From Candidatus Kapaibacterium sp. (GTDB taxonomy: Bacteria > Bacteroidota > Ignavibacteria > Kapaibacteriales > UBA2268), in the NCBI GenBank assembly GCA_937927515.1, contig CALBDO010000016.1:1-60555 (forward strand): DNA of 60,555 nucleotides, given 5' to 3'. Of this stretch, positions 7,857 through 17,052 are shown piece by piece. How positions within the stretch are numbered: the stretch's first letter is position 1; the number at the start of each line of letters is the position of its first letter. The position numbers and the translations under genes are program-made. Below the pieces are notes generated by a model, which was not told where the DNA came from, made no database searches, and was given only the letters and a program-made list of their open reading frames with translations.

Positions 7857-10154
7857 ATGTGGTTGAAGAGGATAAATTTATACATTTTGGTAATATTTAG
7901 CCAAATATGGACCGTCGAGTTGAGCTCCCAAGGGAAAATTTTGATTTTCAATGAATATACCTCATCTGATACAGTCGACATGGGAATGTGTGTGGTTGGT
8001 GATTCCCTCGAAACTTACTTCAACATTATAAATAATAGTGGGAAAATCCTAAAAATTGGAGGGAATGATTATACATATTTAATTGGGCGCGCTGTCGACG
8101 ACCCAGATAACCTGGACTTTTTGGAATTCTTTGGTCCGAGAGATTTACCAAGACTAATCGACACGAATGTAAATTCCTTGTTTACCATCAAATATATTCC
8201 ATTTAGTCCATCTCCTTTGTTCCCAGAGGGCAAGAAAATTGTAAAGCTTTGGCTTGGATTGTTCGACCCTCAAACGAACGACCCACCAACCTCGTTGAAA
8301 GAGATTGTCAAAGGACGCGAATTTACATTGATTGCTCGCAAGAGTGCCAAGGAACTCGATGTTTACGAAAATGTACTCGACTTTGATTCGGTTTGGGTGC
8401 CTCCAACGGATACTCTGTACAAATTCCTCGTTGTCCAAAACAACACAAAGAGCAAATTAGTCGTTGATACTATATTATTTTATCGTTCAATCAATGCAGA
8501 AATTCGCTTGCAGAAAACTTCCATACCATTGACATTCGATGAGTACCGAAGTGGCGACGAACGCCACACATTCAAAATCTCATATTATCCTACGAATCTT
8601 GGACGCGATACAGCAGTGGTTCGATTTGTTTACAGTTCTCCAAGCAATCCCGACACTGTGAAATCTATTCAAACTGTCATCCGTGGGGTGGGTGTAACAC
8701 AAAAGATTAAAATTCATACAATCGAAAATGCCGAAATTGTAGCTGGTTTCATAGATTTCGGAAATGTACCAATCGATACTTCAAAGGTGGTTAAGGTCCT
8801 AATACAGAACTCTGGCAATCTGCCTTTCGCTGTGTTAAAACAAGAAGTATTAAATTTCTACACTAATACCCCGTCGACTGGCTTCAAACTCATTGATTCT
8901 TTGCAAGGAGATAAGGTTTTAATGCCAACGGAGTTGGATTCATTTAAAATTGTCTTCACTCCTACGCAAAGAGACACCTTTTTGGCAAAAGTTAAATTTA
9001 CATCAGACTTGTCTCGAAGAAAGATATTTGGCTATCCAGATAGCGCAAGGGAAGTAGTTTTCTACATTCGTGGTGTCGGCTTGGCTCCAAAACTCACCTC
9101 CGAAGTCGATTCTCTCGATTTTGGAAATATAATTGTAAATGACGTGCAAGGGTGTCCCACAATTCGAGATACCGTTATTCGAATAACCAATGCTGGCAAT
9201 TATGTAGTCCAAGTTCAAAATGCAAAAATCGAACCACCATATCCGCAGACACCTTTTAGAATTTTTGAGGAAAATTTCGAAATACCACCCTATTCGAATA
9301 AAAGCTTGCGTATTGTCTTCGACTCGATTGCCAGAAACGTCGGACCATACGAAGCTACATTGATAATTACTTCGAGTTTCTCCAAAATCCGAGACACCTT
9401 ACTTATCAAATTGAAAGCGAATGGTGTTTTGCCAGACCCAATGAAAATTGCCTTCCCAAGCGAGATTAATTTTAAACCAAACTCCTCAGTTTCTATACCA
9501 ATTCTTGTAGAAAAAAGCAAAATCACCAGAATTAAAGAATATGCCGATACAATTTTGTTCAATCCGAGAACGCTTGTCTACACCAATGCGACTGTAGCAT
9601 CAACTGCCTCTGCCAGAGCAGAGTTATTGGAAATTCGGCAAAATCCTGCGGGCTTGCTTTCGATTAATATTTCCACAAAATGGAATGAATTCTTTTTACC
9701 CTCGGATACATTGATTGTTCTAAATTTTAATACATTTCTTGGCAACGAAATAGAATCGAGAATCGAATTTCTTTCCCCCCGTTTTGGCGATGGAGTTTGC
9801 CCCCGAGCACTGACCCCAGTAGCGCAATCCAGTCTCGTTCGTATAGATTCTTTGTGCGGTTTAGCATATAAATTGTTCGATGGCAAGGGTGGTTTCTTCC
9901 GCCTCGGCAATCCAAACCCTAATCCAGCGGAAAATGTTTTGAACTTCGATTTCGTTGTTCCTTTCGAGACCCATACTCGTATTACACTTTACGATACGTA
10001 TGGAAATTATATAAGCAGTTTTGTCGACGATGTAATTGCTCCTGGCGAATATTCACTGCACTTTCCATTAGATAAATTACCCTTGGGCACATATTTCATA
10101 AAGATGAATTCTGGAATATTTCAAGAGGTTAAACATTTTGTAAAAATTCGATGA
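7857..10154 (+). CDS. T9SS-sorted surface protein with ASH/choice-of-anchor-like beta domains
   Basis: 765 residues. A signal peptide covers about residues 1-26 (INLYILVIFSQIWTVELSSQG). Several beta-sandwich repeats follow with wording such as DFGNVPIDTSKVVKVLIQNS and DFGNIIVNDV, the pattern of ASH/HYDIN-like 'choice-of-anchor D' domains. The last ~80 residues are a type A T9SS sorting domain (NPNPAENVLNFDF ... GNYISSF ... GTYFIKM), so it should cross the outer membrane through T9SS and be surface-attached. It overlaps the next gene by 4 bp (ATGA), which suggests co-transcription with an outer-membrane protein. The ligand is unknown. Confidence 0.85.
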   Translation: MWLKRINLYILVIFSQIWTVELSSQGKILIFNEYTSSDTVDMGMCVVGDSLETYFNIINNSGKILKIGGNDYTYLIGRAVDDPDNLDFLEFFGPRDLPRLIDTNVNSLFTIKYIPFSPSPLFPEGKKIVKLWLGLFDPQTNDPPTSLKEIVKGREFTLIARKSAKELDVYENVLDFDSVWVPPTDTLYKFLVVQNNTKSKLVVDTILFYRSINAEIRLQKTSIPLTFDEYRSGDERHTFKISYYPTNLGRDTAVVRFVYSSPSNPDTVKSIQTVIRGVGVTQKIKIHTIENAEIVAGFIDFGNVPIDTSKVVKVLIQNSGNLPFAVLKQEVLNFYTNTPSTGFKLIDSLQGDKVLMPTELDSFKIVFTPTQRDTFLAKVKFTSDLSRRKIFGYPDSAREVVFYIRGVGLAPKLTSEVDSLDFGNIIVNDVQGCPTIRDTVIRITNAGNYVVQVQNAKIEPPYPQTPFRIFEENFEIPPYSNKSLRIVFDSIARNVGPYEATLIITSSFSKIRDTLLIKLKANGVLPDPMKIAFPSEINFKPNSSVSIPILVEKSKITRIKEYADTILFNPRTLVYTNATVASTASARAELLEIRQNPAGLLSINISTKWNEFFLPSDTLIVLNFNTFLGNEIESRIEFLSPRFGDGVCPRALTPVAQSSLVRIDSLCGLAYKLFDGKGGFFRLGNPNPNPAENVLNFDFVVPFETHTRITLYDTYGNYISSFVDDVIAPGEYSLHFPLDKLPLGTYFIKMNSGIFQEVKHFVKIR

Positions 10155-10918
10155 AAAAACATATTTTGATTGTCATTTTCATTGTGTTTCAACCAGTTCT
10201 AATCTATTCCCAAGGGTTCGACTGGGAACTTTCGCCCCGGCTCCCATTTGCTATTCCCAAAATTTATTTCGGGGTTTCGACAAACTTTGCCAAGAACTTT
10301 TACAATGGTTCATTATCTTTGTTTGAAAACTATTACACTTGCTCGGTTTTTTCAACTGGTAACGGAAATTCAAACTCATTCGGATTTAAAGCTGAATATT
10401 GGTATGCCCCAGCTATTGCATTTAATAGCAGTATTTTATTTCTCAAATCAAGTAGCAATTTCTCTGCGTTAGGAGATTCCTTCAAGGTCCTAATTAAAGA
10501 TATACCCAAAGTTGTCCAGGTGGCAAATGAGCTATCTCTCGACCATAGCCTACTTGTAATTGAATTGGGAGCCAAATACAAAATATCAAAGACAAACATC
10601 TATTTTGCTGGGAATTTGGAGTTTGCAATGAAATTATCTTCGAGTTACAATTTGTTCGAGCAGGTCCTATCTCCACCAGAATATCACTTTATCGACAATA
10701 GTCAAAGAAGAAAAATCCTAAATGGAAGCTTTTCAGACTTTTCTTTTTTTTTGGTAACCCCAAAGATTACAATTGGATACGATGCGATAATCTTTCCCAA
10801 AATTTATGCCTCCCCAAGCATTTCTTTCTACCTTCCAGTATTCAACTTGTCTAAAACCGACAATTTGAAAATGCTTGCTATTCAATTGGGATTTTCCATT
10901 ATGTATGGAATGTATTAA
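10151..10918 (+). CDS. Predicted outer-membrane beta-barrel protein
   Basis: 255 residues starting with a good signal peptide (MKKHILIVIFIVFQPVLIYS, cleavage before QGFD). The rest alternates aromatic and polar residues, typical of transmembrane beta-strands (FGFKAEYWYAPAIAFNSS, PKITIGYD, LGFSIMYGMY) and ends in an aromatic residue as barrel proteins do. I recognise no named family. It overlaps the T9SS protein gene (ATGA) and its TAA overlaps the next ATG by one base, so it is the middle of a translationally coupled run. Confidence 0.7.
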   Translation: MKKHILIVIFIVFQPVLIYSQGFDWELSPRLPFAIPKIYFGVSTNFAKNFYNGSLSLFENYYTCSVFSTGNGNSNSFGFKAEYWYAPAIAFNSSILFLKSSSNFSALGDSFKVLIKDIPKVVQVANELSLDHSLLVIELGAKYKISKTNIYFAGNLEFAMKLSSSYNLFEQVLSPPEYHFIDNSQRRKILNGSFSDFSFFLVTPKITIGYDAIIFPKIYASPSISFYLPVFNLSKTDNLKMLAIQLGFSIMYGMY

Positions 10919-11781
10919 TGCTTAATATTTATCAATTTTTGGTTTCGCCCGAGACTAAACAGCAACTCTATTTCAACAAAACAACTTCCTCATTAATTAG
11001 CGACGAGGGTAGTTTCGAAATCCGTGATGGAATTCCAATTTTATTACCAAACAAGGACAATTTAAAATATATTGAACATTACCAAAAAGATGCAGAATAC
11101 TTCGATTATTTCGAGGCACGATTTCCCGAAACACATAGCGAGGAGGAAAGGATTTACCAATATGTACTTTCGAGAATACCACCTAAAGCGAAGTTCATTG
11201 CAGACATTGGCTGTGGCAACGGATGGCTGGCTCGCCGTTTGTTGAACTTGGATAGAATAATCGTCTCAATCGATGTCTCATTTCGCAATGTGTCTCGGGT
11301 TTTGAAGCTTTATCCCGACGAAAACCATTTCGGCATCGTAGCCGATGGATACTTTCTTCCGTTCAGAGATAATACTTTTGATTGCGTTGTTGCTTCGGAA
11401 GTGATTGAACATCTCGAAGAGCCACAAAAATTTGTCGGCGAATTGCTTAGGATTGTCGCTCCCAATGGAAAAGTTATATTAACCACACCTTACAAGGAAA
11501 AGATTCGCTATACTTTGTGCATACATTGCAATAAGCCAACCCCTTGGAACGCCCACCTTCATTCTTTCGACGAATACAAATTCAAAAACATACTCCAAGA
11601 CATTGGACTAATAGACAAATGGAGTTATCGAAAATTTGGCAACTCACTTGTACAATATCTTCGCCTCTACCGTTTTTTGAAAATAGTTCCTTTTAAACTT
11701 TGGAAAATAATGGACTCATTTTTAAATTTATTTTTTAAGCCAAAGCATTTATTAATCGAAATTATAAAGAGGGAGAAATGA
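10918..11781 (+). CDS. Class I SAM-dependent methyltransferase with Trm112-like N-terminus
   Basis: 287 residues. Residues 1-45 resemble a Trm112p-type domain (FLVSPETKQQL ... FEIRDGIPILLP). A Methyltransf_11 fold follows with motif I IADIGCGNGWLARRL, motif II-like SIDVS and DCVVASEVIEHLEEP. The substrate is not evident; this domain pairing is common in small-molecule or envelope methyltransferases. Start and stop overlap both neighbours, so it is translationally coupled. Confidence 0.8.
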   Translation: MLNIYQFLVSPETKQQLYFNKTTSSLISDEGSFEIRDGIPILLPNKDNLKYIEHYQKDAEYFDYFEARFPETHSEEERIYQYVLSRIPPKAKFIADIGCGNGWLARRLLNLDRIIVSIDVSFRNVSRVLKLYPDENHFGIVADGYFLPFRDNTFDCVVASEVIEHLEEPQKFVGELLRIVAPNGKVILTTPYKEKIRYTLCIHCNKPTPWNAHLHSFDEYKFKNILQDIGLIDKWSYRKFGNSLVQYLRLYRFLKIVPFKLWKIMDSFLNLFFKPKHLLIEIIKREK

Positions 11782-12527
11782 ATGGTTATGTGCGAAAAGA
11801 GATTGACAATTCCGTTGGCATTATTTCATTTTACCATCCAAAGGGGAATTCCTTACCGAGCAATATGCTTCAAGAAATGGAGATTGCAATTAATGAGCTT
11901 TCTAAAGTGGACACCGCAAAGGTCATTCTCATAAAAAGCGAAGGCGACGGGGCATTTTGTGCTGGGGCTTCGTTCGAGGAGCTTGTGTCGTTGAAAGATT
12001 TCGAGTCTGCTAAAGCTTTTTTCTCTGGCTTTGGCAAAGTGATAAATGCTATTCGTAGGGCGTCGAAAATAGTCGTCGCTCGGGTACATGGGAAAGTAGT
12101 CGGTGGTGGCTTGGGGCTCGTCTCTGCTTGCGATTATGTCGTAGCTTTGAAAACTGCCTCTGTCCGTTTAAGTGAATTTTCCATTGCCATCGGTCCTTTT
12201 GTGATTAGCCATGCTGTGGAACGAAAGATTGGCAAAAGTGCTTTCACCCAGATGACCATCGACACTGAATGGTATAGTGCTGAGTGGTGCCTCGAAAAGG
12301 GCTTATTCAATAAAATTTTCGACACAAAGCAAGATATGGACAATTTCTTAAATGATTTTCTTGATATTCTTGTTAAACGAAGTAGCAAGACTCAATATGA
12401 ACTTAAAAGACTATTTTGGGAGGGGACAGACCACTGGGACAGGCTTTTAGAAGAGAAAGCAGAGATTACTGCTCGACTTGCGCTTGATGAGCATGCCCAG
12501 AATGCAATTCATTCCCTTTTGAGGTGA
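11778..12527 (+). CDS. Enoyl-CoA hydratase/isomerase (crotonase) family protein
   Basis: 249 residues, a typical crotonase length. The oxyanion-hole segments are present (GAFCAGASFEEL and VHGKVVGGGLGLVSACD). Of the two usual catalytic glutamates, the second fits SEFSIAIGP, while the first position (GGGLEL in classic hydratases) is Gly here (GGGLGL). That pattern is seen in some methylglutaconyl-CoA-type enzymes, so specificity should not be assumed. It overlaps the methyltransferase by 4 bp (ATGA). Last gene of the 7857-12527 run. Confidence 0.85.
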   Translation: MNGYVRKEIDNSVGIISFYHPKGNSLPSNMLQEMEIAINELSKVDTAKVILIKSEGDGAFCAGASFEELVSLKDFESAKAFFSGFGKVINAIRRASKIVVARVHGKVVGGGLGLVSACDYVVALKTASVRLSEFSIAIGPFVISHAVERKIGKSAFTQMTIDTEWYSAEWCLEKGLFNKIFDTKQDMDNFLNDFLDILVKRSSKTQYELKRLFWEGTDHWDRLLEEKAEITARLALDEHAQNAIHSLLR

Positions 12528-12588
12528 ATTGACTTTCCAAATCAAATTCCACCATTAATCACAAGACCAACTTCTGCGTGGCTTATCT

Positions 12589-13197
12589 TTATCTAAAATC
12601 GAATGCCAATGATTTTAAAATTTCGAGCAGAGCTTTTCTTGCACGAAAAAGATGGACCTTCACAGTTCCTAAAGGTAGAGATAGTTTTTCGGCAAGTTCT
12701 TGATAGTCTAGTTCTTCGAAATAGCGCAGGTGAATGATTTTACGGTAATGTTCTGGTAGCAAATTTATTGCTTGGTGCAAAATTTTATCTCTCTCCACGA
12801 TAGAAATTTTTACGTCGATATCTGCATCCTTATCGGGATAGTCGAAATGCTTATCATCTTCGTTCGAGCTTGGGAATGGCTGTTCAATTGATATTTTTTG
12901 TATCCTCTGCTTTCTTAGATAATCTATGCACAAATTCGATGCAATTTTGAAAAGCCAGGAATGGAATGAAAACTCCTTCTTGAAGAACCGAAGATTGTTG
13001 TAAGCTTTGATGAAGGTTTCTTGCACTAAATCTTGGGCGTCCTCGGCATTGTGTATCATTCTGCTAATCAAAAGTGTAAGAGGTTTTTGATATTTCCTTT
13101 GAAGTATTTCGAAATGATTAACCTCGCCACCGAGTATCTTTTGTATTATTTCAAACTCTTCTTCTTTCGAAGGATACTCGGGGAGTTGTCTTTTCAT
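12589..13197 (-). CDS. ECF-family RNA polymerase sigma factor
   Basis: 202 residues. Region 2 is clear (HNAEDAQDLVQETFIKAYN, then SWLFKIASNLCIDYLRK) and region 4 has the helix-turn-helix YQELAEKLSLPLGTVKVHLF. Regions 1.2 and 3 are absent, as in extracytoplasmic-function sigma factors. No anti-sigma gene follows; the convergent crotonase gene ends 60 bp away. It begins 6 bp after greA and is probably co-transcribed with it. What signal it answers is not visible. Confidence 0.92.
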   Translation of the reverse strand: MKRQLPEYPSKEEEFEIIQKILGGEVNHFEILQRKYQKPLTLLISRMIHNAEDAQDLVQETFIKAYNNLRFFKKEFSFHSWLFKIASNLCIDYLRKQRIQKISIEQPFPSSNEDDKHFDYPDKDADIDVKISIVERDKILHQAINLLPEHYRKIIHLRYFEELDYQELAEKLSLPLGTVKVHLFRARKALLEILKSLAFDFR

Positions 13198-13203
13198 TTA
13201 AAT

Positions 13204-13677
13204 TTATCTATTTACTTCAAGTATTTGGAACTGATTTTTCCCAGCTGGTGTATTGACTTCGACGACATCCCCGACATTTTTGCCGAGAAGAGCTTTCCCG
13301 ATTGGAGAGGTCACAGAAATTTTGCCACGTTCGAAGTCTGCTTCCTCTGGGCTTACGAGGATGTAATCGAATATCTTGTTTGTCTTTAGGTTTTTTAATT
13401 TAACTTTTGAAAGTATATATATCTTATCATTTGGAAGCTCTTCGGGCCTTATTACTTGTGCCTTGCTCAAAGTCTCTTCCAATTTAGCTATTCTCATTTC
13501 AAGCAGTTCTTGTTGGTGCTTTGCTGAATCGTATTCAGCATTCTCGGACAAATCGCCGTGAGAGCGTGCTTCGGCGATTTTCTGGGCTACTTCCTTACGC
13601 CCTTTCGTCTTCAATTCAATTAATTCTTTTTGCAGTTCTAAAAATCTCTCCTCGGTTAAATAAACTACTTCTGCCAT
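13204..13677 (-). CDS. greA: Transcription elongation factor GreA
   Basis: 157 residues, standard GreA length. The N-terminal coiled coil carries the GreA signature (KIAEARSHGDLSENAEYDSA) with the acidic tip that stimulates RNA polymerase transcript cleavage. The C-terminal FKBP-like domain ends in SVTSPIGKALLGKNVGD. Start ATG at 13677. The upstream gap (13678-13880) holds only AT-rich sequence and a short TGCCAT/ATGGCA hairpin, and must contain the promoter for greA and the sigma gene. Confidence 0.96.
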   Translation of the reverse strand: MAEVVYLTEERFLELQKELIELKTKGRKEVAQKIAEARSHGDLSENAEYDSAKHQQELLEMRIAKLEETLSKAQVIRPEELPNDKIYILSKVKLKNLKTNKIFDYILVSPEEADFERGKISVTSPIGKALLGKNVGDVVEVNTPAGKNQFQILEVNR

Positions 13678-13880
13678 AGATTACCATAAAACAAAAAAAT
13701 ATGCCATTACATATGGCAAAAATGTTAAACGAAAAAATATTGATAATATTTCAAAATCATTGTAGAACTAATAAAAAATACAGTCAAAGAACAAGCAAAC
13801 ATCGTCGATTTTGTCAAAATAAATTTGAAACGTTCTCCAAAGCATTTCGCAAGCCTCGATTAATCACCCTTTCAAAAGTC

Positions 13881-14993
13881 TTAAACTGAAATGAAACTAA
13901 TATTTGGATTGATGGAAATCAAGTGGATATCGTTTTCAAGGGGTTCAACTAGTAGCGGTCTTAATTGCACTGCTTCGGAGAGAGAGTTTACAAAATGGTC
14001 TGCAAAAGCATTCTTTCCGCCGGGAATTATTTTGGGGGCGATGAAGAAATGGATTTCGTCCCACAGACCTTCTTTGATAAAGTTCGAAAACACGCCAGCA
14101 CCCCCTTCAACTAATATCGCACTCACTTGAAATTCCTCTTTCAACTTGTACAACAAATCCTCAAGGTCGATAAGATTATCTTTTGCCAAAGCTGGAAGGA
14201 TTTTTACACCCCCGATTTTCAAATTCTCCATCTTTCGAGTAGAGGGCATGTTTTCGTCGACAGCAACAATGGTATTTACTCTTACATCATCGACAAAAAC
14301 TTTGAGCTCGAGAGGCAAGGACAAGTTTGTGTCTAAAATTACACGCCAGGGAGTTTTTCCTTCGAGCTCATGCAGTGTAAGCGATGGATTGTCTCTCTGC
14401 GCGGTGGTTTTGCCGACAATGATTGCATCGACTTCACGACGCAGCAGGTATCCATATTTTCGACTTTGCTCATTGGTTATCCATTGGGATTCATAATTTT
14501 TTGTAGCAATCGAACCATCTAAACTTTGTGCAACTTTTAGAATTACGTATGGCTTGTTCTCGATAATGTTTTTGAAGAAGAAACGATTCAACCATTGGGC
14601 TTCTTTCTCCATTATACCAATTTCGACCTCAATACCAGCAGATTTTAATTTTTCTATTCCTTTGCCAGCGACAAGCGGATTTGGGTCTTTTGTAGCAATT
14701 ATGACCTTGGAGAATTTTTTTTCAATTATTGCATCAACGCAAGGGGGTGTCTTACCAAAGTGAGTGCAAGGCTCGAGGTTTACTACGAGAGTTGCACCTT
14801 CTAAATCAATTCCTTTTGCATTGTTAATAGCTTCAATCTCGGCGTGCATACCCCCAAAATACCTATGGTAACCCTCGGCCACAATTTCATCATTTTTCAC
14901 AATTACCGCTCCAACTCTTGGGTTGGGATGCACATAGTTACCCCCTAGTTTTGCAAGTTCTATTGCTCTTTGCATTAATTGAACTTTGTTCAT
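13881..14993 (-). CDS. ribD: Bifunctional riboflavin deaminase/reductase RibD
   Basis: 370 residues. The N-terminal cytidine-deaminase-type domain has the zinc site H50-A-E52, C76 and C85 (HAEIEAI; NLEPCTHFGKTPPC). The C-terminal RibD reductase domain begins with KVAQSLDGSIA and includes the NADPH-binding LVEGGAGVFSNF. The enzyme performs the deaminase and reductase steps of riboflavin synthesis. Its ATG overlaps the stop of the upstream lipoprotein gene by 4 bp, and it is the last gene of the compact minus-strand operon. No FMN riboswitch is seen nearby. Confidence 0.96.
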   Translation of the reverse strand: MNKVQLMQRAIELAKLGGNYVHPNPRVGAVIVKNDEIVAEGYHRYFGGMHAEIEAINNAKGIDLEGATLVVNLEPCTHFGKTPPCVDAIIEKKFSKVIIATKDPNPLVAGKGIEKLKSAGIEVEIGIMEKEAQWLNRFFFKNIIENKPYVILKVAQSLDGSIATKNYESQWITNEQSRKYGYLLRREVDAIIVGKTTAQRDNPSLTLHELEGKTPWRVILDTNLSLPLELKVFVDDVRVNTIVAVDENMPSTRKMENLKIGGVKILPALAKDNLIDLEDLLYKLKEEFQVSAILVEGGAGVFSNFIKEGLWDEIHFFIAPKIIPGGKNAFADHFVNSLSEAVQLRPLLVEPLENDIHLISINPNISFISV

Positions 14994-15766
14994 TTTTCTA
15001 CTTTATTTAATTCTAACTTCATCATTCTTGTAAACTTAGTGGGCTTCATTGGGAGAATAAAAGATACATTAAATTCTCCCTCTTCGACAAATTTCCCACT
15101 ATTGTCCACTCTATTCCAAGGGACAATATAACGCTGTATTTTACCTACTTCGACTGGTTCCACCGGACCAATAATTTGAAGAAAATTTAAGTCGTAATCC
15201 GAATTCCACACACGCTTGCCCAACTTGTTTGTTATTTCCACACGCAATCGCTCCGATGTTGGAAAATATTCATCTTCTGGGGGCTTTAACCGTAAAAGGT
15301 CGAGGACAAATACAAATATTGTGTCTCCGATATTTAGTATTTGAGGAAATGCTTGAAACATCTCTTTTGGCTCGGCAAATTCCGTAGAGAAGTCATTCTG
15401 CTGGCGATTGACGACGAAATGCAGTACACGACAATTTTTCAAATCGAGCTTTGTTTCGACAGTGTAAAACCAAGAGGGGACATAAATTGGATACTCGTCT
15501 GTAATCTTAATTTCAGTCGGGGCAAAGTCGACTCGCTTCCCTTGGCATTCAGCCCAGCATTCCTCTGGCAAAAGAACTTTTTGCTGTTCGGTTCTTATGT
15601 TGCTTTTGATATACACAAGATAATTTGTGTACTTATCTTTAGGAATTTTATATGTGTAGACTTCAAAATCGCTCTTGTGCACAATTTGATGCTGTTGCGA
15701 AAATTTCGAGGAATGACAAGATGAACACAAGGAAAACATAAACAACAGTAGGAATTGCATTATCAT
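14990..15766 (-). CDS. Predicted lipoprotein of unknown function
   Basis: 258 residues from the ATG at 15766, which overlaps the hemL stop as ATGA. Longer upstream starts run far into hemL and are unlikely. The N-terminus is a lipoprotein-type signal (MIMQFLLLFMFSLCSSC) with cysteine at a plausible lipobox. The rest is mixed beta structure; phrases such as GDTIFVFVLDLLRL and RVEITNKLGKRVWNSDYD suggest Ig-like or GldH-like folds, but I cannot name a family. It lies between hemL and ribD in a coupled operon. Confidence 0.75.
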   Translation of the reverse strand: MIMQFLLLFMFSLCSSCHSSKFSQQHQIVHKSDFEVYTYKIPKDKYTNYLVYIKSNIRTEQQKVLLPEECWAECQGKRVDFAPTEIKITDEYPIYVPSWFYTVETKLDLKNCRVLHFVVNRQQNDFSTEFAEPKEMFQAFPQILNIGDTIFVFVLDLLRLKPPEDEYFPTSERLRVEITNKLGKRVWNSDYDLNFLQIIGPVEPVEVGKIQRYIVPWNRVDNSGKFVEEGEFNVSFILPMKPTKFTRMMKLELNKVEK

Positions 15767-17052
15767 TCGAACAGCTCCTTGAAAACTTCGTATTGCATTT
15801 TGATGAAATGTTTTATTTCTTCCTCTGTATGTGAATAGGAGAGAAAGACAGCCTCGAACTGTGAGCAAGGCAAATAGATTCCTCGTTCCAACATTTTATG
15901 AAAATATTGCGCGTAAAGTTGGGTGTCTGCTGTCATAGCTGAGTCGAGGTCAACTACCAACTTTTCAGTGAAGAACAAAGTAAACATCGAGCCAGCACGG
16001 TTTAATGTGAAATTTTTGTTAAATCTCCGCAAGTTTTCTCGGATACCATCTTCGAGAAGCTTCGATTTATTCTCCAAAGCGATGTAAATATGTGGATTAT
16101 CGTGAATAAATTTCAGTATAGCTTGCCCCGCAGAGACTGCCAAAGGATTTCCACTTAATGTGCCGGCTTGGTAGACGGGACCGTTCGGCGCAAGTAGTTC
16201 CATAATTTCTCGTTTACCACCAAAAGCACCAACGGGTAGTCCCCCACCAATGACTTTGCCAAGAGTTGTTAAATCCGGTAATACACCAAACTTTTGCTGG
16301 GCACCACCCATAGCAATTCTAAAACCAGTCATAACTTCGTCGAATATCAATAGTATCGAGTTCTCTGTGCATATATCTCTAAGTTTCTCCAAAAAATTAT
16401 TAATAGGAGTCACAACACCCATATTTCCAGCAATTGGCTCGATTATGATAGCTGCAATATCGTGGTTATTTTTTACTAACGTATAAACCGAGTCGATGTC
16501 GTTGAATCTTGCAACGAGAGTATCTTTTGCAAGAGATTCGGGTACACCTGGGCTGGTTGGGACGCCAAAAGTCAAGGCTCCAGAGCCAGCACTCACCAAG
16601 AAAGAATCGAAATGCCCGTGATAGCAACCAGCAAATTTGATAATTTTATTTTTTCGTGTAAATGCGCGTGCCAACCGAACAGCACTCATTGTAGCTTCGG
16701 TTCCGCTATTGACAAGTCGGACCATCTCTACTGAAGGGACCATTTCGCAAATGAGCTGAGCAAGGCGCACTTCTTGAACTGTTGGAGCGCCAAAGCTTGT
16801 GCCATTTTCAATTTGCTCCAATATAGCAGACTTCACAATTTTTGGTATGTGCCCCAAGATATGGGGACCCCAACTACCAACAAAATCAATAAACTCATTA
16901 CCATCGATGTCTACAATTCTGGACCCAAGGCCACGGCGAATAAACAATGGTGTCCCACCTACTGCTTTGAATGCTCGGACTGGGGAGTTCACCCCGCCAG
17001 GGATATATTTCTTCGCCTCTTCAAATATCTTTACACTATAATCAATTTTCAT
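15763..17052 (-). CDS. hemL: Glutamate-1-semialdehyde 2,1-aminomutase
   Basis: 429 residues, normal for the family. This PLP enzyme converts glutamate-1-semialdehyde to 5-aminolevulinate in the C5 tetrapyrrole pathway. Diagnostic parts are IPGGVNSPVRAFKAVGG at the N-terminus, NSGTEATMSAVRLAR, CYHGHFDSFLV, IFDEVMTGFR, and the PLP lysine in TTLGKVIGGGLPVGAFGG. It overlaps lnt upstream and the lipoprotein gene downstream, by 4 bp each. Confidence 0.97.
   Translation of the reverse strand: MKIDYSVKIFEEAKKYIPGGVNSPVRAFKAVGGTPLFIRRGLGSRIVDIDGNEFIDFVGSWGPHILGHIPKIVKSAILEQIENGTSFGAPTVQEVRLAQLICEMVPSVEMVRLVNSGTEATMSAVRLARAFTRKNKIIKFAGCYHGHFDSFLVSAGSGALTFGVPTSPGVPESLAKDTLVARFNDIDSVYTLVKNNHDIAAIIIEPIAGNMGVVTPINNFLEKLRDICTENSILLIFDEVMTGFRIAMGGAQQKFGVLPDLTTLGKVIGGGLPVGAFGGKREIMELLAPNGPVYQAGTLSGNPLAVSAGQAILKFIHDNPHIYIALENKSKLLEDGIRENLRRFNKNFTLNRAGSMFTLFFTEKLVVDLDSAMTADTQLYAQYFHKMLERGIYLPCSQFEAVFLSYSHTEEEIKHFIKMQYEVFKELFE

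Noticed and set aside
13678-13880. Small RNA or extra gene between greA and ribD
   Set aside because: Only short frames without SD and a six-pair hairpin are present; it is best read as the greA promoter region.
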